Shown here: positions 40,370-49,049 of the stretch, in pieces | Position numbering within the stretch: position 1 is the stretch's first letter | Layout: every line of letters starts with the position of its first letter | Assembly (NCBI GenBank): GCA_963723765.1 | Contig: CAVRSD010000011.1 | Coordinates: forward strand, 62,001 to 126,000 | Length of the DNA: 64,000 nucleotides | DNA from: DATBAX01 sp963723765 | Lineage (GTDB): Bacteria > Acidobacteriota > Terriglobia > Terriglobales > Acidobacteriaceae | Direction of reading: 5' to 3' | Notes under the pieces: model-generated | What the model saw: only the letters and a program-made list of their open reading frames with translations | The model's database searches: none | What the model was told of the DNA's origin: nothing | Made by a program: the position numbers and the translations under genes

Positions 40370-41416
40370 TTGAAAGTGGACGATTCATCCGTGGCCCCGA
40401 ATTCCTCGAAAACCGCGCCTGTAACCTATGCCGATGCTGGTGTCGACATCGACCGCGCCGCTCGCACTAAAAAGCGCATCAAGTATCTCGCCCATAAGAC
40501 TTTTACCCGGGGCGTGCTGAGCGAAATTGGCGGTTTTGGCGGCCTGTTTGCCATTGACAAGGCAAAATATGTCGATCCGGTGCTGGTTTCTAGCGTGGAT
40601 GGCGTGGGCACCAAGCTCAAAGTCGCCTTCGAAATGAAAGTGCATCACACCATTGGCGCCGATCTGGTCAATCATTGCGTGAATGACATTGCGGTGCAGG
40701 GCGCGGCGCCCATGTTCTTTATGGATTATCTCGCCACCGGCGAACTGGAGCCTGAAGTTGCCGAGAAAGTCGTCGAGGGGCTGGCTGAAGCCTGCAAGCA
40801 CAATGGATGCGCCCTCATCGGCGGCGAAACGGCGGAGATGCCGGGGTTTTATCCGCCGGGCGAATACGATCTGGCGGGATTTATCGTCGGCGTGGTGGAG
40901 CGGGAAAAGATCATTACCGGCAAAACCGTCGAAGTCGGCGATGTGATTTTGGGCCTGGCTTCGAATGGCCTGCACACCAACGGTTACGCGCTGGCGCGGA
41001 AATTGCTTTTTGAGGTTGCGCAGTACACGCCGGATTCGTATGTAAACGAACTAAAAGGCAAAGTCGGCAACGAGCTCATGAAGACGCACAAGAGCTATTG
41101 GCCGGCGATCAAGCGGCTGGTGGATGGCGAATGCGTCTCGGCGATGGCGCACATCACCGGTGGCGGCATTACCGACAATCTGCCGCGAGTGCTGCCACGC
41201 GGCGTTGCGGCCGTGATTGAGATGGGATCCTGGCCGGTGCTGCCGATCTTCGAACATTTGCAGAAGCTGGGGAATGTTCCGAAAGAAGAAATGCTGCGCA
41301 CGTTCAACATGGGGATTGGCATGTTGCTCGTGGTTCCGTCGAAGAAATTTAAGAAAGCGCAGACGGTGCTGGAGCGGGCCGGGGAAAAGGCTTTTACTGT
41401 CGGGCAGGATTGTTAA
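40370..41416 (+). CDS. purM: Phosphoribosylformylglycinamidine cyclo-ligase, C-terminus frameshifted
   Basis: 348 residues as read. AIR synthetase of purine synthesis (FGAM plus ATP to AIR). GGFGGLFAIDKAKYVDPVLV, SVDGVGTKLKVAF, VNDIAVQGAAPMFFMDY, GGETAEMPGFY and AHITGGGITDNLPRVLP are all intact. The start is uncertain: TTG 40370, GTG 40376 or GTG 40391. The end is broken: after AFTVGQ the frame gives DC and stops at 41416, while dropping one G at 41407/41408 gives IVKGERKVMYT and a stop at 41444, the usual PurM ending. So 11 residues are exchanged for 2; mild in effect or a base-calling error. Confidence 0.93.
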   Translation: MKVDDSSVAPNSSKTAPVTYADAGVDIDRAARTKKRIKYLAHKTFTRGVLSEIGGFGGLFAIDKAKYVDPVLVSSVDGVGTKLKVAFEMKVHHTIGADLVNHCVNDIAVQGAAPMFFMDYLATGELEPEVAEKVVEGLAEACKHNGCALIGGETAEMPGFYPPGEYDLAGFIVGVVEREKIITGKTVEVGDVILGLASNGLHTNGYALARKLLFEVAQYTPDSYVNELKGKVGNELMKTHKSYWPAIKRLVDGECVSAMAHITGGGITDNLPRVLPRGVAAVIEMGSWPVLPIFEHLQKLGNVPKEEMLRTFNMGIGMLLVVPSKKFKKAQTVLERAGEKAFTVGQDC

Positions 41417-41542
41417 GGGCGAGCGGAAGGTGATGTACACGTAGGATTTGTTCACCGAAACTTTTCGGCTCAAGGATTTCAATCCCAATTCATTAGCAAC
41501 CAGAGTGGCGCCCTGCTGGCGCGTGATCTTCTGCCGTGCCTA

Positions 41543-41590
41543 CCCCGGACTTACGTCCGGGGCTAATGTATGTCGCTCCTCCGGAGCTGG
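41543..41590. repeat. Double-hairpin repeat, copy 3
   Basis: CCCCGGAC-TTAC-GTCCGGGG, CTAAT, GCTCC-TCC-GGAGC, TGG; nearly identical to copy 2. Sits between the convergent purM and thyX-like genes. Confidence 0.8.
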
Positions 41591-41680
41591 TTCTGGAACA
41601 CCCCTTACTTTTTCCTTCATCTTAACCAGTTAGTGCGGCGAGCGAAGTGGCGCCTGCGTCCTCTAGAAATCTCTACCTCT

Positions 41681-43279
41681 TCACCTCTTTAGCAAATCTA
41701 CTGGCTCTCGCACATCCGTTACCTTCACAAAATATTTTGCCAGGGCGGGATATTTTTTCGCCACGGCTTCGTACATCGCGTAGGCGACGTTGCGGTAGGA
41801 GATGTGTCCGGCGGGGCCGGTGCGGAGTTCGGAGATGTAGACGACTTCGGCGAAATCCATTTTGAAGAGAGTGCGTTTTTTGAAGGCCAGGGGAATCGCG
41901 TACTGCGAATTATCTTCGGCTTCGTCGCTGGAACTCCGGGATAGCTGCTCAACAGCGGTGACGACGCGTTGCATGATGGCGTCGTAGGCGGGCTTGGCTC
42001 CGGCGGCTTCGAGTTCGGGCGGGGTGTCGTAGCCATGGCGGGTGGTGAATCCCTGGCCGATCTGAATGCAGCGGCGATGGCGGTGCATGTCGCGGAAACC
42101 GCCGATGTCCATGAGAATGTCGAAGCGGAATTGCTGGCCGGCGCAGAACGGGCGCAGCATTTCGTCATGACGGCCGCGATGGCGGAGGCCGAGGTCGATG
42201 ATCTCGCGGCGAATGAGTTCGCCGGCGTACTCGATCATCTGGCGGATCTGGCGATAAGGATAGTGGCTGTGTTCGTAGATGAGCGTCGAGGCGAGTTCGA
42301 TTTCCAGAGGCTCGTCGTCCAGTAAGTCAACTGCTGGAGCTGGTTCAATGGGAAGGTTTCCCATCAGCTCAGAAGCCACCAGCGCCAGTTCACGCCGGGT
42401 TTCGATTTCGTAAATATTGGGGTCGGCGTACTTGACCAATGTCGGGGCGACGCGGACTTCGCGCAAGAGCTCCTGTTCGGCACGTTTGCCCAACTCGGGC
42501 GAGACGGCGCGAATGTCTTCGACCAGGTTGCTCAAGGATTCCTGATTCACGTTGTAGGCCGGGGAAGTGGCGGCGCGCTTCAGCAGGACTCCCAGATTGC
42601 GGACCTCTTTATGGGTGTGAGCGAGCAGGTGGCCAACCTGCGTTTCCAGGGTGCGAGCGTTGACGATCTCGCCCAGCGACGTGTTGGCGGCCAGCGGCAG
42701 CAGATAGCGGGAAATATCGAAAGCCCGGGCGCGGATGGTGCGCTCGTAGGCGTCCTGCTTCATGTCATCGGGCTTGGGGGTGATGGACGCCAGGTAGTGG
42801 GCCATCCTGCCGGAAAACGATTCGTATTCAGAAAACAGGTGATCGACGGTTTCGCGATAAAGAGACTGGGCGGCCGAGGCGGCCGCCGCCACGTGAGCAT
42901 CGCTGAAATCCGGGGTGTAGTAGCCGCTCTTATTGAAATCCTGATAGCGGGTGGAGCGTTCCTGGCCGTCCCAGCGTTGCTCGTCGGCGACTGCAATGGC
43001 TGCCAGGATGGAGAGCTTTTCAATTGCCAGAGCGACGTGGGCGAGGTCGGCGATGGAGCGGTGTCCGTATTGGAAGTAGAACGTGTTGAGAAATTTTTCA
43101 GCTTTTTGGGTGCTGATTTCCTTGAGCGATTCCTTCATTGAAAGGGAGGATCGCGAATATTTCGCCATGGCATAGGCCTGGACTTCGGGCTCGACGCCGT
43201 AAACGGCGAAAACTTCGACTGCGGGGGGATCTGGCGATGGCGCGTGATCGCCGTTGGCGGGTGTGGCTATTTCAGACAA
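41681..43279 (-). CDS. Double-length ThyX-like (FAD-dependent thymidylate synthase family) protein
   Basis: 532 residues, about twice the length of a normal ThyX, with two ThyX-like halves. The first has FQYGHRSIADLAHVALAIEKLS and QERSTRYQDF, the second YPYRQIRQMIEYAGELIRRE, MHRHRRCIQIG and VYISELRTGPAGHISYR. ThyX makes dTMP from dUMP with FAD and methylenetetrahydrofolate. Neither half keeps a complete RHRx7S motif: the first retains STRY without RHR, the second HRHRRC without the serine. The two may complement each other, or the protein may have another activity. Such fused forms occur in several phyla; I cannot confirm thymidylate synthesis. Alone on the minus strand. Confidence 0.75.
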   Translation of the reverse strand: MSEIATPANGDHAPSPDPPAVEVFAVYGVEPEVQAYAMAKYSRSSLSMKESLKEISTQKAEKFLNTFYFQYGHRSIADLAHVALAIEKLSILAAIAVADEQRWDGQERSTRYQDFNKSGYYTPDFSDAHVAAAASAAQSLYRETVDHLFSEYESFSGRMAHYLASITPKPDDMKQDAYERTIRARAFDISRYLLPLAANTSLGEIVNARTLETQVGHLLAHTHKEVRNLGVLLKRAATSPAYNVNQESLSNLVEDIRAVSPELGKRAEQELLREVRVAPTLVKYADPNIYEIETRRELALVASELMGNLPIEPAPAVDLLDDEPLEIELASTLIYEHSHYPYRQIRQMIEYAGELIRREIIDLGLRHRGRHDEMLRPFCAGQQFRFDILMDIGGFRDMHRHRRCIQIGQGFTTRHGYDTPPELEAAGAKPAYDAIMQRVVTAVEQLSRSSSDEAEDNSQYAIPLAFKKRTLFKMDFAEVVYISELRTGPAGHISYRNVAYAMYEAVAKKYPALAKYFVKVTDVREPVDLLKR

Positions 43280-43399
43280 TGATATACCTCGAGATTAGAG
43301 CGGAGTTGAAAGTTTACTTGGCGGATTCATGGAAGGCAATCGGGGGATGAGTGTGTGGATAGCTGCGCCTTTGGGCGCGTGGTCTGGAACTCATCTTTA

Positions 43400-43448
43400 C
43401 CCGGCACTTCCGTGCCGGGCTAATCACGTTCCGCTCCTGCGGAGCGTG
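43400..43448. repeat. Double-hairpin repeat, copy 4
   Basis: CCCGGCAC-TTCC-GTGCCGGG, CTAAT, then CGCTCC-TGC-GGAGCG and TGG. Stem bases differ from copies 1-3 but pairing is kept. Preceded by GGGCGCGTGGTCTG at 43374, as in copy 2. Confidence 0.8.
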
Positions 43449-43535
43449 GGCTGGGATGCGTCGTACCGCGTATCTATCGGCAAATTTCGAACAATGCTCA
43501 GAACACTTGATGCAGGCACCAGTAATGATGATAGG

Positions 43536-43593
43536 GGTCCTTCGACTGCGTGTCTGCTTCGCTTCGCGAAACAGACACTTCGCTCAGGATGAC
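43536..43593. repeat. TCCTTCGACT...CTCAGGATGAC hairpin element
   Basis: GGTCCTTCGACTGC opens and CGCTCAGGATGAC closes the element, which carries a GTGTCTG/CAGACAC stem with a TTCGCTTCGCGAA inner hairpin. I recall this end pair as a common dispersed repeat in Acidobacteriota and other soil bacteria. With copy 4 above it fills the 340-bp gap between thyX and the cytochrome c gene, which holds no gene. Confidence 0.6.
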
Positions 43594-43619
43594 AGATTGT
43601 TATTCTTATCTTGTTATCT

Positions 43620-44018
43620 CTACAGGGTGTGCAGGTAGGCGAGCAGGTCGTTGATTTGTTGCTGGGTGAGGACCTGGCCGAAGCCGGGCATTTTATCGCG
43701 GCCCATGCGAACGATGTCGGTTACGCGAGCGTCGTTGGCGGGCATGCCGCTCATCTTTAAATATTCTTTCTTGAACGTACCTTGCAGGCTGGGGCCTTGT
43801 TTGCCGCTGGAAGAATACGGTTCGTGGCAGCGGGCGCATTCGTCGTCGTAGATGCGGCGGCCGGCGGCCTGTTGGGGAGTGAGTCCCAGTTCGGCGTCGC
43901 TTTTGCGGCGTTCGGCGGTGCAGGCTGCCAGGAAAACCAGGCTCATCACGGAGACACAGAGGCACAGAGAAAATCGTTTTAGGAAACAACGCTCGAATTT
44001 TATGCGGAGGCCAAACAT
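43620..44018 (-). CDS. Class I cytochrome c, probable lipoprotein
   Basis: 132 residues. N-terminal basic region and hydrophobic core end in LVFLAAC, a lipobox, so the protein is probably anchored in the membrane on the periplasmic side. One haem site CARCH, distal Met probably in MSGMPANDARV or DKMPGFG, and the ending LTQQQINDLLAYLHTL is standard for mono-haem cytochromes c. Start 44018 is favoured because it supplies the basic n-region; an ATG at 43946 would leave too short a signal. Part of its signal-peptide DNA (CTCTGTGCCTCTGTGTCTC) has the look of a common intergenic repeat. Confidence 0.82.
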   Translation of the reverse strand: MFGLRIKFERCFLKRFSLCLCVSVMSLVFLAACTAERRKSDAELGLTPQQAAGRRIYDDECARCHEPYSSSGKQGPSLQGTFKKEYLKMSGMPANDARVTDIVRMGRDKMPGFGQVLTQQQINDLLAYLHTL

Positions 44019-44057
44019 TTACGAATTCTCTGGAAGTACAATAATAGAGCAGAATCC

Positions 44058-44504
44058 ATGACAACCAAGATTAGACGAATCGTAGTGAAACGAGTTTATG
44101 AGAAACCTGCCCGCGGCGACGGCAACCGGGTGCTGGTCGATCGGTTGTGGCCACGGGGATTGAGCAAGGAACGAGCCGAGGTCGATATCTGGCTGCGAGA
44201 TCTGGCGCCTTCGAATGATTTGCGGCAATGGTTTCATGCGCGCATATACGCATGGCTTACTTTTCGCAAACGCTATCTCAAAGAATTGGCGGCACCGGAG
44301 GCAGGAGAAGCGCTCAACAAACTTTATCGGCTGGCCAATCAGCGCAAGACGTTGACGCTTTTATTTGCTTCGAAGGACGAGGAACACAACAACGCGGTGG
44401 TCCTGAAAGATTTGCTGGAAGGTATGCGCAAGCCGCCGAATGGGACGGGGCCCGGCGCGATCCGGGCGATGCAGGAGCGGGTGGCGAAGAGGATGCCTAG
44501 ATGA
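44058..44504 (+). CDS. DUF488-family protein (YeaO-like)
   Basis: 148 residues. The hallmark VLVDRLWPRGLSKERAEVDIWLRDLAPS and LRQWFHA identify DUF488, a small cytosolic family (YeaO in E. coli) whose function is unknown. LTLLFASKDEEHNNAVVLKDLL is also conserved in the family. Divergent from the cytochrome c gene, with a 39-bp gap between the starts. Confidence 0.88.
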   Translation: MTTKIRRIVVKRVYEKPARGDGNRVLVDRLWPRGLSKERAEVDIWLRDLAPSNDLRQWFHARIYAWLTFRKRYLKELAAPEAGEALNKLYRLANQRKTLTLLFASKDEEHNNAVVLKDLLEGMRKPPNGTGPGAIRAMQERVAKRMPR

Positions 44505-44526
44505 CGCGGGCTTTGGGCTCGGGCTT

Positions 44527-46110
44527 TTACTTTTTTGCGTTGCCGTCGTGAACTGCTTCTCCAACGATACTATCGATTGCGTCCGTAATGCGTTTCACGG
44601 ACAGGTTGGAATTGTTGGAGAGGATGGAAAAGGCGATGGGCTCGCCGCGGTCGGTGGTGGCATATCCGGAGAGGGTTTTGACTCCGCCCAGCGAACCGGT
44701 CTTGGCGTAAACGCGTCCCTGGACATCGATATTATTGAAGCGATCGGAAAGAGATCCGTCCACGCCCGCGACTGGCAGAGTCTCCTTGAAGCTGGCACCC
44801 CATGGCTGGCTCGCGGCATAGCGTAGAAGCAGCACAATGGCATGCGGGGTCACCAGATTCTGCCGGGAGAGCCCGGAGCCGTCGTAAAAGACATATTGTT
44901 CGCTGGGGATTCCGGCCTGATTCAGAAAACCTCGCACCACTTCCAGACCACCCTCGACGTTTCCGGCATTGCCTTTTTCGCGGCCCAATAGGCGCAGCAA
45001 GATTTCAGCGTGCAGGTTTTGGCTGACCTTGTTGATGACCCGGATATCTTCGATCAATGGCTTCGACTGATAGCTGCCCAGCACCAGCGGCTGAAGCTGC
45101 AAGGAGCGAGAAGGTTCGTCGCCGCCGCGGGCAGGCGCAAGAGCTGTCACGGTCAGAGTGGAGAGACTCGCCAGTTCGGTGTGGCGGGTGCGCTGGCGGC
45201 CGTACACTGCGATCCCACGGGACTCGAGAAGCTGCCGGAAAAGTCCAGCGGCAAATTCGGCGGGATCTTCGATGGCCAGTCCTTCATTGGCGCCGGCATC
45301 ATCGAGCGGCATGTTGCCCCAAAGAGTGAGCGTGGTCGAACCGGGCTCGCGATTGATGAAGATTTTGCGGCCGGTACCTGCGGGCGTGGTGAGGATGCGG
45401 TTATCGATACGGTAGTAGTCGGCAAAGGGCGTGATGCTGACAAAGGCCCGGTCTCCCACGTGATCCGCGGGGAGAATATTCACGAAGATGACGTTGTCGT
45501 TGATGGTCAGCGCAGAGACGGGAGCACCATCGGCCCAGACGAGATCGTCCTGGCTCCAGCCTTCTCCGTAACGCTCGAAGGCGAAGTAGGAATCGTCGGC
45601 GACGATGTCACCGTCCACGTACTTCACGCCTTTTTGCACCAGTTCATCCGCCAGTTGTTCCAGAACCTGAATGGGATGATCGTTGCGCTCGGTATGCAGC
45701 AGATAGGGAAGCTGGCGTCCGGAAAGATTGGGGTCGCCGCGTCCGACCAATACTAAATCGCCGGTCAGGCGGCCGTGCTTGTCGAGTGAGCCGTTGGTTT
45801 CGACCGTGGTGTGGAACTTGTAGTCCGGGCCGATCAGTGCCAGAGTCGCGGCGGTGGTGAATAGTTTGGTGTTGGAAGCGGGGGTGAAAAGCTTGTCCGC
45901 GTTTTGTGAGTAGAGAACTTTGCCGGTGGACAGAGAAACAATTTCGATGCCCCAGAAGCCGCGGGCGAGATCGGGATCGGCGAGCAGGGTGGCGATGCGC
46001 TTGTCGATTGGTTCTTTTCGTGGTGGCTTCGGCTTTGCCGAAGCGGCGTACAGTTGTGCCGCCAGGGCAAAACAGAGAACCATCCGCACTGGAAGAAGAG
46101 CTCGACGCAT
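44527..46110 (-). CDS. dacB: D-alanyl-D-alanine carboxypeptidase/endopeptidase (PBP4, class C)
   Basis: About 527 residues from ATG 46110 (a longer start at 46143 is in frame). A signal peptide (LLPVRMVLCFALAAQLYAASA) directs it to the periplasm. The penicillin-binding motifs are SNTK (nucleophile Ser, in FTPASNTKLFTT), SQN (INKVSQNLHAE) and KTG (YAKTGSLGG). The domains inserted between the first two motifs are typical of PBP4. It trims or cleaves peptidoglycan cross-links. Divergent from folP. Confidence 0.92.
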   Translation of the reverse strand: MRRALLPVRMVLCFALAAQLYAASAKPKPPRKEPIDKRIATLLADPDLARGFWGIEIVSLSTGKVLYSQNADKLFTPASNTKLFTTAATLALIGPDYKFHTTVETNGSLDKHGRLTGDLVLVGRGDPNLSGRQLPYLLHTERNDHPIQVLEQLADELVQKGVKYVDGDIVADDSYFAFERYGEGWSQDDLVWADGAPVSALTINDNVIFVNILPADHVGDRAFVSITPFADYYRIDNRILTTPAGTGRKIFINREPGSTTLTLWGNMPLDDAGANEGLAIEDPAEFAAGLFRQLLESRGIAVYGRQRTRHTELASLSTLTVTALAPARGGDEPSRSLQLQPLVLGSYQSKPLIEDIRVINKVSQNLHAEILLRLLGREKGNAGNVEGGLEVVRGFLNQAGIPSEQYVFYDGSGLSRQNLVTPHAIVLLLRYAASQPWGASFKETLPVAGVDGSLSDRFNNIDVQGRVYAKTGSLGGVKTLSGYATTDRGEPIAFSILSNNSNLSVKRITDAIDSIVGEAVHDGNAKK

Positions 46111-46156
46111 GGAAAGTTGATTGTAGCACCGGAAATTGGGCAATTTTGCAGGAAGA

Positions 46157-46230
46157 AATCACGTAAAGCCCCGCCCTCCCGCAAAAAGCGCGGGAAGGAC
46201 GGGGCACCCGCTCTGTCCCTACGTGATTCG
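46157..46230. repeat. Nested inverted repeat between dacB and folP
   Basis: AATCACGTA near 46157 pairs with TACGTGATT ending at 46228. Inside, GCCCCGCCCTCCCGC (46168) pairs with the region ending at 46205. It occupies the shared upstream region of two divergent genes. Confidence 0.6.
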
Positions 46231-46254
46231 TGGCGGGGGTTTAGAATCTGCTGC

Positions 46255-46851
46255 ATGCGTCCAGTGGTGGAATGGAATCTCGGTACGCGCACTCTGATGC
46301 TGGGGAAACGTACTTTCATCATGGGCGTGGTGAACGTGACCCCGGATTCGTTCTCCGATGGGGGATTGCATTTTGACCCTGACCGCGCGGTCGAGCATGC
46401 GCTGCAACTAATTGAGGATGGAGCGGACATCGTTGATGTGGGCGGAGAATCGACGCGGCCGGGTACGAAGGTGGGATTGCCGGAGGGTGCGGCGGTCAGC
46501 GAAAAAGACGAACTGGAACGCGTGATTCCCGTTATTGCTGCGATCAAGGCGAAGCAGCCCAAGGCGGTGATTTCCGTGGATACTTATAAGTCAGGCGTGG
46601 CCCGCGCAGCCGTCGAAGCCGGAGCCGAAATCGTAAATGATGTGAGCGGATTTTTATGGGACCGGCAGATGGTTAAGACTCTGGCAGCTCTGAAATGCGG
46701 GGCGGTTTTGATGCACACGCGCGGGCGTCCGGAAGAGTGGGCAGCATTGTCGCCAGCCTCCGACATTGTGGTGCAGGTGAAAGCGGGAACTGCGGGATCG
46801 GGCCGATACCGCTCTGATGGCGGGCGTGAAACGGGAGCGGATTGTGCTTGA
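46255..46851 (+). CDS. folP: Dihydropteroate synthase, N-terminal part of a frameshifted gene
   Basis: ATG 46255. DHPS condenses pABA with dihydropterin pyrophosphate in folate synthesis. FIMGVVNVTPDSFSDGG (pterin-binding loop), DIVDVGGESTRPG, VISVDTYKSGVARAAVEAGAE and INDVSG-like EIVNDVSGF are intact. After SDIVVQVK an extra G near 46783 shifts the frame; deleting it gives VKRELRDRADTALMAGVKRE and runs into the next entry. As read, this part ends at 46851 without the GFGFGK and SRKGFIG regions and could not be active. Confidence 0.9.
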   Translation: MRPVVEWNLGTRTLMLGKRTFIMGVVNVTPDSFSDGGLHFDPDRAVEHALQLIEDGADIVDVGGESTRPGTKVGLPEGAAVSEKDELERVIPVIAAIKAKQPKAVISVDTYKSGVARAAVEAGAEIVNDVSGFLWDRQMVKTLAALKCGAVLMHTRGRPEEWAALSPASDIVVQVKAGTAGSGRYRSDGGRETGADCA

Positions 46852-47137
46852 TCCGGGCTTTGGATTTGGCAAGCGGATGGAGGAAAATTATCCGCTGCTG
46901 AAACGCTTCGAAGAGTTCCATCAACTGCGTTATCCACTTATGGTGGGAGTGTCGCGGAAAGGATTCATCGGGCGGGCACTGGCCCGCGATGGCAAAGACG
47001 CTTCGCTCGCCGACCGGCTCTATGGAACACTGGCTACGGAAACCGCGGCCATTCTGAAAGGCGCCCACATTATTCGTACCCATGATGTGCGGGCTTGTGT
47101 AGATGCAGTCAGGATTGCAGACATCGTGGTGAATTAG
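46817..47137 (+). CDS. folP: Dihydropteroate synthase, C-terminal part of the frameshifted gene
   Basis: The continuation of folP in another frame: RIVLDPGFGFGKRMEENYPLL, PLMVGVSRKGFIGRAL (sulfonamide-site region) and ATETAAILKGAHIIRTHDV end a normal DHPS at 47137. The ATG at 46817 is an internal Met, with no ribosome site of its own. Repairing one base gives a single protein of about 293 residues, the usual length. Since folP is normally required, a base-calling error near 46783 is more likely than a real null. Confidence 0.88.
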   Translation: MAGVKRERIVLDPGFGFGKRMEENYPLLKRFEEFHQLRYPLMVGVSRKGFIGRALARDGKDASLADRLYGTLATETAAILKGAHIIRTHDVRACVDAVRIADIVVN

Positions 47138-47247
47138 AATCTGCAAGCTAAACCAATAATGATTTTGTGCCCCCGGATCACGATTAGAGCTGTCCCACGT
47201 CCAAGACAAGTACAAACTGTGATGTTTAAGTCTCTGCTGGAGGATTG

Positions 47248-49032
47248 ATGAAGTTATTACAGCGCACCCTCTGGGTGGCTATTGCCGCGCTTTTATTGTC
47301 AATTGCCGCACCTATGCACGCGGCCGATACCCAGGCCCTTGACGTCCGCCGCCAGCAGTTTAAACAACTCCTGGCCGACGAGTGGGAATACGAACTGAAA
47401 GAGAATCCCGAACAAGCTACCGCCATTGGAGACTACCGCTACAACGATCGTTGGAGCGACGTTTCTCAGGCGCACACGCTACAGCAAAAGCAAGATATGC
47501 AGAAATGGATCGCGCGCTTCGAAGCTGTCGATGACACTGGTTTTCTAGAACAAGAGAAGCTTAGCCACTCACTGATGCTAAGAAATCTCAAGGAGCGGGT
47601 CGAAGGCATCGATCTTAAGACCTATGAAATGCCCATCGATCAGTTCAATGGCCTGCACCTTGGGCTGGCGCAGTTTGTGGCGGACATCCCTTTCGACTCG
47701 ACCAAGCACTATGAAGATTATCTAAATCGCCTGCATTTAGTGCCTCAACTGTTTGAGCAGGTCATCGAAGTTCTTCAGCAGGGAGAAAAAGATGGGCTGA
47801 TGCCGCCCAAGTTTCTGCTGGAAAAAACTGTGACCCAATGTAAATCGATTGCAGAGCCCACCGGGGAAGCTAATGTTTTTGGCCACCCCGTCGCTCATTT
47901 CGCCGACACCGTTCCTGCGGCTGACCGCAAGCGCTTGCATGACGCCATCCTGGCCGCCGTGGACAGTGAGGTCCGTCCGGCTTACAACAAACTTGCGGAT
48001 TTCCTGGCCACCGAATACGCGCCCAAGGGCCGCATCGAACCCGGCGTGTGGGCGTTGCCGGGCGGCGATGCTCTCTACCGCTTTGACATCCGGCAGCTAA
48101 CCACGACCAACCTGGATCCCGAAACCATTCATGAACTTGGGTTGAGAGAAGTTGCACGCATTGAGGGCGAGCAGCTTGTCATCGCCAAGAAGTTGGGATT
48201 CTCCGATCTCAAAAGCTTTCGTGCTTCGCTCAAGACAAATCCGAAGTTGATCCCGAGGTCGCGGGAACAGATTCTCGAAAAATATCGCGGCTATCTCGCC
48301 GGGATGCAGCCGGAATTGCCGAAACTTTTCGGGCTTCTGCCCAAGACCAAAGTGGAAGTGCGTCCGGTGGAAGAGTTCCGGGAAAAAGAAGCTGCCGGGG
48401 CCAGCTACAACCCGGGTACTCCCGACGGTTCGCGACCTGGATTTATCTATGTGAACACCGGTGACTATGCCCACCGTTCGCTGCTTTCGGTCGAATCGAC
48501 TGCATATCATGAAGGCATCCCTGGGCACCACATGCAGATTTCGATTGCACAAACTTTGCCCGAACTGCCGGCGTTTCGTCAGCAGGCTTTTTTCTCCGCA
48601 TACATCGAAGGTTGGGCACTGTATTCCGAAAGCTTGGGAAAAGAAATCGGGTTTTATCAGGACCCCTATTCGGACTTCGGGCGACTCTCGGATGAAATGC
48701 TGCGCGCCGTCCGGTTGGTAGTCGATACCGGTGTGCATAGCAAGCACTGGACGCGGCAACAAATGGTCGATTTCTTCCACGAACACTCGAACCAGGATGA
48801 GCCGGACTTGCAGGCCGAAACCGACCGCTATATTGCGTGGCCGGCGCAGGCACTGGCTTACAAGCTAGGACAACTGGATATCCTCAAGCTACGTGAGCGA
48901 GCAAAAACTGAGCTGGGTAGTAAGTTCGATATTCGGGCGTTTCATGATGAGATCCTGAACGGTGGTGCGCTGCCACTCAATGTGCTCGATGAACGGGTCG
49001 ATCAGTGGATTGCTGCGCAGAAGGCCAAGTAG
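47248..49032 (+). CDS. DUF885-family secreted hydrolase
   Basis: 594 residues from ATG 47248 behind TGGAGGA. A signal peptide (TLWVAIAALLLSIAAPMHA) is followed by the DUF885 fold. The likely zinc site is YHEGIPGHHMQ (HExxxxH-like), with EGWALYSESLGKE providing a further glutamate; GFIYVNTGDYAHRS and WPAQALAYKLGQLDI are conserved in the family. Proteins of this type are metallo-dependent peptidases or amidases acting outside the cytoplasm. Substrate unknown. Possibly followed in operon by the small membrane protein gene 17 bp downstream. Confidence 0.88.
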   Translation: MKLLQRTLWVAIAALLLSIAAPMHAADTQALDVRRQQFKQLLADEWEYELKENPEQATAIGDYRYNDRWSDVSQAHTLQQKQDMQKWIARFEAVDDTGFLEQEKLSHSLMLRNLKERVEGIDLKTYEMPIDQFNGLHLGLAQFVADIPFDSTKHYEDYLNRLHLVPQLFEQVIEVLQQGEKDGLMPPKFLLEKTVTQCKSIAEPTGEANVFGHPVAHFADTVPAADRKRLHDAILAAVDSEVRPAYNKLADFLATEYAPKGRIEPGVWALPGGDALYRFDIRQLTTTNLDPETIHELGLREVARIEGEQLVIAKKLGFSDLKSFRASLKTNPKLIPRSREQILEKYRGYLAGMQPELPKLFGLLPKTKVEVRPVEEFREKEAAGASYNPGTPDGSRPGFIYVNTGDYAHRSLLSVESTAYHEGIPGHHMQISIAQTLPELPAFRQQAFFSAYIEGWALYSESLGKEIGFYQDPYSDFGRLSDEMLRAVRLVVDTGVHSKHWTRQQMVDFFHEHSNQDEPDLQAETDRYIAWPAQALAYKLGQLDILKLRERAKTELGSKFDIRAFHDEILNGGALPLNVLDERVDQWIAAQKAK

Positions 49033-49049
49033 TATTCGGGTGACCGGGA

